From Tubiluchus corallicola (lineage: Eukaryota > Priapulida > Priapulimorpha > Priapulimorphida > Tubiluchidae), in NCBI GenBank assembly GCA_030141605.1, contig JAQGDQ010000241.1:60001-124000 (forward strand): a DNA stretch of 64,000 nucleotides, written 5' to 3'. Both the position numbers and the translations under genes were made by a program. Below the pieces are notes generated by a model. That model searched no databases, was not told where the DNA came from, and saw only the letters and a program-made list of their open reading frames with translations. Position 1 is the first letter of the stretch, and each line of letters opens with the position of its first letter. Below are positions 56,201 through 64,000 of this stretch, piece by piece.

Positions 56201-59200
56201 TCCTTGATCACTATTAGCATTACGGTTTATTTTGTGGCACGAGGACAAATCGTAATCGTTTACTTAAAATGTCTCTGATAAACTATTTTTGAGCTTACTG
56301 TTTTTCTCATTTTCGCAGTTACTCTTGGCTCAAAGATGACAGAATGCTGTGGGGTAACAGATCAGAGGGACGCTTGTACCTCAACGATTTGAAGGAGTCA
56401 GACGAGGGAGCGTACCAGTGTGCAGTGGACAACAATTTGGGATTAGCGGTGTCACACAGAGTTTTTCTCAAAATGGCCAGTAAGTAGTCCAGGTGTAACA
56501 GTAGTGATTTTACCTTACCTATCTTTATCTTACCCCACCTAACCTTACCTTATATTACTTTACCTTATCCTACCTTGCCTTACCTTACCTTACTTTTCTT
56601 ATCTTACCTTACCTTACCCTTACTCTTACTTATCTTATCTTACCTTCCCCTTACTTTACTTTATCTTACCTTACCTTACTTTATTTTACTTTACCTTACC
56701 TTACTTCACTTTATCTTACTTTACTTACCTTACCTTACCTTTTCTTACTTAACCTAACCTTCTCTTACTTTGCTTATAAATGCAAGAAAATAATAGTGAG
56801 TTATAAAATCTGAAAAATTTTGCACGCCCATGGGATACGAAGCCTAAACCTTATGCAGTTATGCTAATATCATATTTTATCTGATCTTATGTCTTACCTT
56901 GTACTTATATTCATCTTGCTCTACCTGGCTATACTAAATGTCATGCCATGACATGATACACCGTTTCGCAGACTGTTAGCGGTATCCAGTCAGACCCACA
57001 CAACAAAGCATTATGTTGCTGGTTGTAACGGGACCGGAAGCTGGCTAATTATCAAGGATATTCTCCAAAATCACGTGTAAATGCGTACACATCGATTCCT
57101 CCTTTAACTCGAAGTAAATAGCTGCGAAGTGCACTGTGGATGAAAATGCTAAGAAGCTATTTTTCTGCTTGCCACCCATCAATTTATAAAGCAGACCCAA
57201 CGTTACTTAACCACCTTCAACTACTCCTTGCACACCATGACATAGAATACCATAACACACCTCACAGCACCACTCCATCACCTCATCACACATATACTAT
57301 ACTGCAACATACAAAAAGTCGTACCAAAACACAGCAACACCGTAGCACAAATCAAATCAACTTATTTCACTCCAGCAATACATATACAATACATCAACAT
57401 ACAATATGATTAGAAAAAAACAGTATAGGTAAAAAAACACTGATGAAGTCAAATTAACCGAATAAAAGAGTTGCTGTATGACTCCTTGAAAGCTTGACTT
57501 GTTAAGGTGGCACAAATGAGTGAATGAAAGAATGGTTAAGGTTAGTAAGCATGATGGAATGGAGAAAATCGTAAGATTAGAGATAGGAAGAAAGAAGGGA
57601 GGGGATAAAGACACAAGAACCACCTACAAAATAAACTTCAGCACTGCACTATTTTGCTTGAGGCCTATGTTAGTATTACTTCCAAGTTTTTGTAACAGAA
57701 ATTCACAACCGCCCATAATCATAATGCCTTGGAAAATTATGCATATAAGTTATCCCCCCACGCATGTAAAGACACTAATAAGATTTTCCTCTCAACAAGC
57801 GAATGATCAAAAGACGATTATTTTTTAATGATTCCTTTATTTAGACAAAAATATTCTTTAATCTGAATGATAATAATGATTGTTTAATAAACGTTCTGTT
57901 CAGCAATAAACATGTATTTTTATACAGGGTTACAGAGGTATCCCAGCATTCTAGCTGGCGTCAGTATACCGCAACATAAGGTTGTTCTCGGGCAGCCATT
58001 GACATTGAAGTGCCCACCAACGGAAAAATCTTTCCCTCCTCCAAAAATCGTCTGGCGAGTTACAAAGCAGGATAAAGGAAGTCTCATTGCAAAGGGTAAC
58101 GTCTTACACATACATTTGAAATTGGTTAATTTCACAACGTCTCTTATTATATATAATTGTATACTTTGTCCCATGCAGTGCGGTGAAAGGTCTTCCTTGT
58201 CAGCAAATTCATTGTTTTTACGAATGTTATTTTGCAAAGCATCCTTTAGGCTCGCGTAACTGTTTGTAAGTAAAGTCCAGTTTTTAATGCACCGTTGCAC
58301 TCTCGTTGATGAAAGCCATTTTCCTATTATAGTAAGCTTATTTTATACTGAATTGAATTAAGTTGAATTGCTTCGGCCAGCTATCTTCGGTTAATTTAGC
58401 CTAAAAAATAAACTAGAATGAATCTAATTAGATGGCGGAGTTGTAAACCAACTAATCAAAATAGTTACAAAATTTACTTATCACCTCAGGCAACCTGACA
58501 ACATTTTTTGGTCAGTTGAATCCCTCTGCTCTCTTTCTAATTAAATCTGTTATTTTTTGCTGCCTGTACGTTAAATTGACTAAAGATTTTTAATGTTTTT
58601 CGTGTATTTCATGCATTGTGTTGACATCGATTCCCACCTAATAAGGTAGCCTCTCTTAAGTAGGTCTTTTGTTTACGGGAAAGTAGTAGAAGGTGTAGTT
58701 CCTTACAGGAATAATAACTGTTTATGTTGTATTTAAAAAAACATAAGTTGAATATCTTAGCGTTAAACTAATAAAATGTTATGTCTTAACAATTACAGAC
58801 AATAATATATAATATCATTCACGCAAATAAAATACTTAAAACTTTTACTGTTTATGAATGGAAGCTTACAGGGGTTTATATAGTGAAATCATTTTTATTC
58901 ACGAAGAATTCATATTCAAACATAGCCTAAGTTCATCTTTCAATTTATTCACAAAGGGTTAACAAACTTAGTCTCAGCCTGTCACTTTACTTGGTCTGTA
59001 TAGTTATACAAAATATTCTTTGTAGATTAAATTTAAGAATTTAATTTGATGCGTAGGATGGTCGGTAGTTGTGCGTACACAAGGAACAGTGATTGACCTG
59101 AAAGGAGACCTCCACATCCTGAGCGTTCAAGCAGAAGACACTGGCAAACTCTACCAATGTGTCTCTCACAATCCCCTTTCTGTGCCAACGTCCAGCGAAG

Positions 59201-62200
59201 GTGGTCTGCAGGCAGTTACACTGGACACCAGCTTACCAGCAGTAACTAGCCAAGCACCTACACCACTAAGCACGTCCTCAGAGGATGGTGCTAGAAGGAG
59301 CAAGAATGTCTTCATGTTCAATGATGCTATCCACATTGAGTGCATATTCGGTGGCAAGTAAGTAATTTTAAGAAAGTAATTATTTTAAGCAGAACGTCTT
59401 AAGTAGTGATTTTAAGAATGTTAATTTAAGCAAGTAGTTGTTATTGCATTGTATTTTACTTCGTTTTCGCATTTGTATTTTAAAATGTCTCAGCTATAAA
59501 AAATTTACTTGAATTGAATATTTTAAAGACTAAAATCTCACTGCAGTATTGTCACTGAGAGTCAGCAATGGTTTTACGCGAATTTTTCGGCAGTAGTTAC
59601 AATTGTCGTAAAAGCTTATTGTCATCTAAGAACGATGGCGCACATACAAATGAATTTAGCCCAACTATTCACTGAAATTCCAGCAAAATCTCAAATAAGA
59701 TTCTAGACAATAACGCCCTTTGGATGCTTTTAGGCAAGATGTAAACTGTTATTAACGTATATCACATTCATTTTTGATCGAAAGAGTAGAACTTATTCTT
59801 ACCCACGGTCTAATAATGACTTTTCTAATAATCAGAAAATTAGGAAAGTTAACCCACTAGATGACTACCGTATGAGCACTTTGACTTTTTTTTACTTTGA
59901 CTGTAGGCTACGCTAAAGTTGTCAATGCACGAGAGTGTTAACTCTGACATACATTAAACTGTGTGAACATTAGTTTGTGGGCCCACGTCTGCCAATTTTG
60001 TCATGTATTGCAGCATTTTTTGCATTCATTTGTATGTCATAATGCAGACGTCCAAGTTCATCTTGTCATACTTGCCGTATACTGTACGTGTTTCTACTGG
60101 ATCACCTTGTTTTATGTAAGCATGCTATCATTATTATGAGGAACCTCTTGAGGAATACTCGTCAACTGTTTTTTATTTACAGTCCACTCCCAACAGTAAC
60201 GTGGAGGAGGGTGAACAACACATTGCCGTCAAAGGCTATCTTTCTGAACGATAACTACGAGCTGGTCATACCAAACGCCACTTATAAGGACAGCGGCGTC
60301 TATGAGTGCACCGGGACGAACTCTGTCGGCAAGAATAGTGTTGAAATGAAAGTAAAAGTAGAATGTACGAAAAATAATAACACATAAAATCATTATTGTG
60401 TTTTTGTCACTTATAAGAACATTTCCTGTGTTTGTCATCAATCTTCTAATTTAACAATACCCGCGTATATTGTAGTTGTCTTCAATGTAGTCGTGGTAGT
60501 GGTTGTGGAGAATGTCGTTACTGCTGCTGTTGTCATTCCTATCGATGTTGTTGCTGTTGCCACTGTTTGTGTATTGCTGCTGCTCCAGTCATTGCAACTG
60601 TCACCATTGTCACTGTCGCCATTGCTACTGCTCGATGATGTTGTTTCTACTGTTATTGCGGTGCTTAACGCTGATAATTTCTTTGTTATTACTAGCAAAA
60701 TCGTCGCTTTGTAGTTATTGACATATTTGCAGGCATAGCTACTAATAAACCAATGCACAGTATCACTATTGTGCACGTGTTTTGTAATATTATTTATACT
60801 TTTATGTTTTTTATGCATAGATTTTTTATTTTTTAGCTGCGCCTTATTTAGTTAAACCATGGATACCGTCCATTGATGGCCTGAAATTCGGAAACTACGA
60901 ACTGGAATGCCCGGTCTATGCCGTTCCTCGCCCTCATATTCAGTGGTACAGAAATGGAATACCAACTGGTAAGCCTTTACTCTTATTGCTTGCAAAATCT
61001 CAAAGCATTTTGAGGTGAATCTGCAAAATGACACTAAATTTTTTCTTCCTGCTGCTTTGCCGGTTTTTAAGTTGATCAAAAGTTAATCAAGAGTTTTGTG
61101 TGGTATTTTTACTAACAAAATCCATTTGTTTTAAATTCAATTCAAATGATCTTCTTACTTATTAAATTAAACGTATCTAAAGATTTCCTGAAATGCTCTT
61201 AAGTAAACTATTGCAAAGCAAAAAGAAATTGTTGACTGTATTCAAAGTGAATAAATTCAAATCCAAATCCGCTAGCATGATCGTGTTAATCACTTGACTA
61301 TGCCAGGTGCACTGTGATTTAGACATGACAAAATTTTAGATTATCAAGCTCATGTGTAACTATCAACAGCGTGCACGTTGTTCGTAAGTAATTATCACTT
61401 TACTATGCCTGGTCCAGCGTGGTTTATTCATATGTGACTGAGAAGTTTGCCCTAATTTTCACATTTTTGCTGCTGTCTTGGGCAAATAAATAATCCCAGC
61501 TTTTTTGGCCATACTATTGTCTGTATCCCTATTTTAGGTGTTTACTGTTTACCCTGCAAGTTCCATAACTCTAGGTACTATAGTTGTATTAGTTATTCAG
61601 TGACATGACTCGATGCTAAAACTCTATGGGTAATATAATGATGGAATGGAAAAAAATCAGTGTATGAATTCGTCTTTAAAAAAATCTGCTCCTCGCTGAT
61701 TGAAAGTCATAGAAAACCAGTCTAGAAAACCCAGGATTCAACGAGCAATGTTACACACTGATACACAGATTCAAGCGATCTATTCGCTTTCTTTATCATC
61801 TGTAGTTTTTAACAACTTTCCCGTTTTTTTTCTTCTAGAATCAACTCCAAGAGTGAAAGTAAGAGGCAAAATTGGCCAATATTTGAGATTTGAGAAAGCC
61901 GAACCTGACGTGACAGCAGTCTACCAATGTAATGCAACGAATAAACATGGCAATCTCTTTCAGAATGCCTACGTCTACATAGCAAGTAAGTTTTTTTGCA
62001 TTATAGAATAGTCAGCTCCACCTTGGCTCTCCACATTGGTGTCTATGTTTAAAACAAAGGGAAAGTGTTTTTATTAAGGTCCTGCACGTGTGTCGACCTG
62101 CTCAACGCTAATAAAACAAACAAAACAAGACATTATTCACTATAACAGACTTAAAAGAAAAATACACAGATTATGCTATGCACAAATTATCAATTAGAAA

Positions 62201-63354
62201 TAATACAAAAACAAAATTGCACTGCATTCTTAGGGCGAATTTCTAATTTCTGAATTTTTGTGGGCATAACCTGTGTGTTTTTCTTGTAACTCTGTTTTGG
62301 TGAAAGATGCCCTGTTTTGCTTGTTTTGTAATCCCTGATGGAGCTAAAAACAGGATGAAACACGTGTAGGATCAGAAATATTTGAACAATGAAACTTCAC
62401 AAGTTACTGCATTAGTAAAGCGAAAGTATAGTGCCATAACTTTTATGGGGTTTCATAATGTTACTATTATGCCGTTAAACCGGTCACATCCTTGTGCAAA
62501 AATGTGCCGCTTCTTTAATTATAAAATAGCACGTGAAAAAATATTGTTCCTTATATAAATGAAAGCATTTTTGCTGTTTCTAATCATTGTAATTGACTAA
62601 GCCGTACCGTTTTACAAGCACCAAGAGGGTTACAAGTAAGTTAAATAACTAATTTGTCTCTCTGATAATTGGAGTAACGTGTACCGACTGTTGTTGTTTA
62701 TTAAAATGCATGTTAAATTTGGTGTGATATATTTAAATTTCGAACCCAATTAAGGAAACAAAATATGGAGTACGTTACGAGTATGCAGCGCAAGCAAATC
62801 TGCTGTAAGGATAAAACATCTTTTGCTATTTTATCATTGTCCTCAATTTTTACTTGAAACGCATTTTTCCAGATTGCCCAGCTTGTCCTCCTACCCCTAT
62901 ACCACTGTGTGGAAATGACAGTTACACATACAACAGCCATTGCACAATGCAAATGAAAAATTGCATGTAAGTAATTAATCTAATGAAATTTTTAACTAGA
63001 TTATTTGAAATTGCTTTACTAATATGTGTAACCAATAATAGGCATGGACCGTTAAAAATGGCACGCCTCATGATCATGGAGTGAAACAAAACATTACAAG
63101 GGAAATATTATGATCTCAATCAGAACTTTTAAAAGTAAAAAGTACTACAGTATTAGCAGGCTACCTTTATTTTTTCTGATTTTATAAAAGACTTTTCAAT
63201 TTCAGCAAAACCATGGATATCGATATTAAAGTTTCTTACTTCAGAAGTATGAATGTTGACAATGTATTAAAGGAAACATTCTCTTTCAGAAAAGGTACGA
63301 ATGTGGCGCCCCTTCACTGCGGCGTCTGTGAGGATCCTGCTGCTAAGAACGATG
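47181..63354 (+). CDS. L1CAM-like Ig-domain adhesion gene with Kazal module (3' end outside window)
   Basis: Exons 47181-47238, 54999-55116, 56319-56479, 57928-58095, 59057-59357, 60183-60364, 60837-60968, 61839-61985, 62873-62966 and 63206-63354 (or to 63294) join in frame for roughly 500 residues. Order: signal peptide (MDRRLLSCAITLVLLHTSCG), then Ig1-Ig4, each with two cysteines and the core tryptophan and each split over two exons as in L1-family genes. Ig4 carries the L1-type APYLV start and the AVYQCNATNKHG...NAYV end. A Kazal-like module (CPACPP...CGNDSYTYNSHC) follows where L1 proteins have Ig5. L1 proteins are type I membrane receptors for neural cell adhesion; the remaining Ig, fibronectin III, membrane and ankyrin-binding parts would lie beyond the right edge. 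Contactin-like relatives cannot be excluded from this half alone. Confidence 0.82.
48000..48265. repeat. GAATT/GAACT pentanucleotide-like repeat
   Basis: Imperfect TGAATTGAACTGAATTGAA units over about 265 bases. The minus strand gives a frame of repeated Phe-Asn-Ser that is purely repeat-derived. Confidence 0.9.
48641..49038. mobile_element. Palindromic MITE / foldback element
   Basis: The left arm (from TACATGTTGCTCATTAGCAT) and right arm (to GCTAATAAACAACACGTTA) are reverse complements over about 150 bases. Shared runs include GACGATCGTTTC and CAACTGTCATTTTCAATGCT. The centre has a tight hairpin (CACAATCACAA / TTGTGATTGTG). The left half also carries an internal tandem copy of about 105 bases. 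It is related to the element at 35031-35303. Confidence 0.8.
51085..51130. repeat. TTCTTA hexanucleotide repeat, likely retroelement tail
   Basis: Seven TTCTTA-type units following an AT-rich stretch that could be a LINE or SINE 3' end (50960-51080). Confidence 0.75.
54999..55116 (+). CDS. L1-like exon 2: first half of Ig1
   Basis: Acceptor TTTGTAG, phase 1 in, phase 2 out at GGTCAGT. Encodes PPMFTKLPPREVVFTPG, then LSCRAAGEPKP, the B-C strand region of an L1/contactin-type first Ig domain. Confidence 0.86.
55341..55871 (+). repeat. Tandem repeat, 143-bp unit, about 3.7 copies
   Basis: Units start at 55341, 55484, 55627 and 55770 (CTGTATGACATCC...), exactly 143 bases apart and nearly identical. 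They lie in the intron between the two halves of Ig1. Only the first and last copies show clear differences. Confidence 0.95.
56319..56479 (+). CDS. L1-like exon 3: second half of Ig1
   Basis: Phase 2 in, phase 1 out at AGTAAGT. Contains the core tryptophan (SYSWLKDD) and the DEGAYQCAVDN motif with the second cysteine. Confidence 0.88.
56505..56770. repeat. TTACC pentanucleotide repeat
   Basis: CTTACCTTAC-type repeat of about 265 bases directly after exon 3. The long Leu/Tyr/Thr frame in it is an artefact. Confidence 0.95.
57928..58095 (+). CDS. L1-like exon 4: first half of Ig2
   Basis: Acceptor TTTATACAG, phase 1 in and out. Encodes VVLGQPLTLKCPP and PPPKIVWRV, giving the first cysteine and the tryptophan of Ig2. 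Confidence 0.85.
58096..59056. other. Intron inside Ig2
   Basis: About 960 bases of AT-rich sequence; nothing recognised. Confidence 0.5.
59057..59357 (+). CDS. L1-like exon 5: end of Ig2, linker, start of Ig3
   Basis: Acceptor GATGCGTAG, phase 1 in, phase 2 out. It has the DTGKLYQCVSHN motif of Ig2, a Ser/Thr/Pro-rich linker of about 45 residues, and IHIECIFGG at the start of Ig3. The linker between Ig2 and Ig3 is longer than usual for L1 proteins. Confidence 0.86.
59358..60182. other. Intron inside Ig3
   Basis: About 825 bases; no supported feature. Confidence 0.5.
60183..60364 (+). CDS. L1-like exon 6: second half of Ig3
   Basis: Acceptor TTATTTACAG, phase 2 in, phase 1 out at GTACGA. 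Contains LPTVTWRRV and KDSGVYECTGTNSVG, giving the tryptophan and second cysteine of Ig3. Confidence 0.88.
60837..60968 (+). CDS. L1-like exon 7: first half of Ig4
   Basis: Acceptor ATTTTTTAG, phase 1 both ends. Starts APYLVKPWIPS, as L1-family Ig4 domains do, then YELECPVYAVPRPHIQWYRNG with the cysteine and tryptophan. Confidence 0.88.
61839..61985 (+). CDS. L1-like exon 8: second half of Ig4
   Basis: Acceptor TTTTCTTCTAG, donor AGTAAGT, phase 1 both ends. TAVYQCNATNKHGN...NAYVYIA closely follows the consensus end of L1/NrCAM/neurofascin Ig4 and is the best evidence for the family call. Confidence 0.9.
62873..62966 (+). CDS. L1-like exon 9: Kazal-like module, first part
   Basis: Acceptor ATTTTTCCAG, phase 1 in, phase 2 out at TGTAAGT. 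Encodes NCPACPPTPIPLCGNDSYTYNSHC and MQMKNC (shown in part), matching the Kazal pattern C-x-x-C, CG-x-D, TY-x-x-x-C. The usual Gly in CGSDG is replaced by Ser. Confidence 0.75.
63206..63354 (+). CDS. L1-like exon 10: end of Kazal-like module (3' border uncertain)
   Basis: Acceptor CAATTTCAG continues phase 2 (IKTMDIDIKVSYFRSMNV). The donor may be at 63295 (G-GTACGA) or 63355 (G-GTATTT), both phase 1. The longer form adds HCGVC and a possible last disulphide. The expected final Kazal cysteine close to KVSYF is missing, so the fold may be extended or altered. Confidence 0.6.
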
Positions 63355-64000
63355 GTATTTATACTACATATATTGTAATTTCATTATCGAACTACTACCT
63401 TTACATTAACGACTTACTACCACCTTATAGCGAGTTTCTACTACAGAAACTGATTGATGACGGCGAAAACGAATTCCTAAACTGAAAATAACAGCAGCCA
63501 GCACCCACTTAAGCAAAGATATAGCTTTTATTCAGACACAACATCTGCAACGTTTTGACGATTTAAGGTCATGTTAATGCAACAATTCATCTAAATAAAA
63601 ATACAGCGTATAAAATAACGAAATTACGATTTACTACTTCATTTCAGCAATATAGCACATCGTTATAATAGCTTAGGATGTCGACATAGCTATCTCCAGG
63701 ATTATAAATGCTTATATTACTTCGTTATAATGATTCACTGCTTCGTTACAACGTGATACTATCATACTACTACGATAGCTATGTCATTTATAATGAAGTA
63801 TTTATATTTTTTTCAAAAAGCAAAATTGACGCTAAAAGAGTTCTGATATTATAACTCGTCATTATACTATCTGCAAATAATTGCACATATATCGCCAGGT
63901 AACACACGTAGTTGCACAATGCGGTCATTAGTAAAGTACTCCGTTTTTTCTCTCTAAGCAGCAATATAGTAATTACAAAACGGGCCTGTCGCTTTAATTA
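63355..64000. other. Downstream intron of the L1-like gene to window end
   Basis: AT-rich sequence with short TTCGTTATAA-type repeats near 63650-63800 and a CTGCAACGTTTTGACG motif at 63547 that looks like part of a dispersed repeat. No further exon is recognised. Confidence 0.45.

Noticed and set aside
56575-56757. Leu/Tyr/Thr-rich frame
   Set aside because: Translation of the TTACC repeat.
57140-57409. 89-codon frame in the intron before Ig2
   Set aside because: The His/Thr-rich second half comes from a CACACCA-type low-complexity stretch; no splice or domain support.
63546-63580. Possible repeat shared with the gene B intron near 14570 (CTGCAACGTTT)
   Set aside because: Only about 11-12 bases agree clearly; noted as a possible dispersed motif but not enough for a feature.
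1-64000. CRISPR arrays, operons, bacterial promoters or phage features
   Set aside because: Intron-rich animal DNA; the direct repeats seen are satellites or protein-module repeats without CRISPR-like spacing.

Overview
The window looks like AT-rich nuclear DNA from an animal, most likely a marine invertebrate. Genes are broken by many introns with GT-AG borders and regular phase-1 junctions. The proteins use animal extracellular modules (EGF, somatomedin-B-like, immunoglobulin, Kazal). The spacers carry non-LTR retrotransposon tails, tRNA- and 5S-derived SINEs, MITE-like foldbacks and microsatellites. A tunicate or another marine deuterostome is possible, but the sequence alone does not fix the species.

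Layout. (1) 1-5333, plus strand: 3' part of an EGF-repeat gene ('gene A'), entering from the left edge and ending in an Arg-Gly-rich tail exon. (2) 5334-10703: intergenic, with a LINE reverse-transcriptase remnant, a tRNA-like SINE and a small MITE. (3) 10704-24258, plus strand: a complete tandem paralogue ('gene B') of 11 exons. Its coding length is 3144 nt (1047 codons plus stop), divisible by three when all predicted splice sites are used. It encodes a signal peptide, a somatomedin-B-like cysteine module, 23 EGF modules and an Arg-Gly-rich C-terminus. (4) 24259-30590: intergenic, with SINE, LINE and minisatellite remnants. (5) 30591-33296, plus strand: a two-exon gene for a 79-residue MANBAL-family membrane protein. 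(6) About 34350-47180: repeat-rich intergenic DNA with a 30-bp near-perfect hairpin, a roughly 2.3-kb inverted-repeat structure, a LINE fragment on the minus strand and one intact tRNA-Pro(AGG) gene at 44717-44788. (7) 47181 to beyond the right edge, plus strand: an L1CAM-like adhesion gene. It has a signal-peptide exon, a 7.8-kb first intron, four Ig domains each split over two exons, then a Kazal-like module; the rest lies outside the window.

Genes A and B are probably secreted multi-EGF proteins of one local family, still changing by module duplication. Gene B has a perfect 114-bp in-frame EGF duplication and a decayed copy of part of one of its own exons. Gene A has a truncated EGF exon and an exon flanked by inverted repeats. 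The most unusual items are the secreted SMB/EGF/Arg-Gly architecture and the Kazal module placed directly after an L1-type fourth Ig domain. All exon boundaries were read by eye from splice motifs, phase and domain continuity; no transcript or database search was available.
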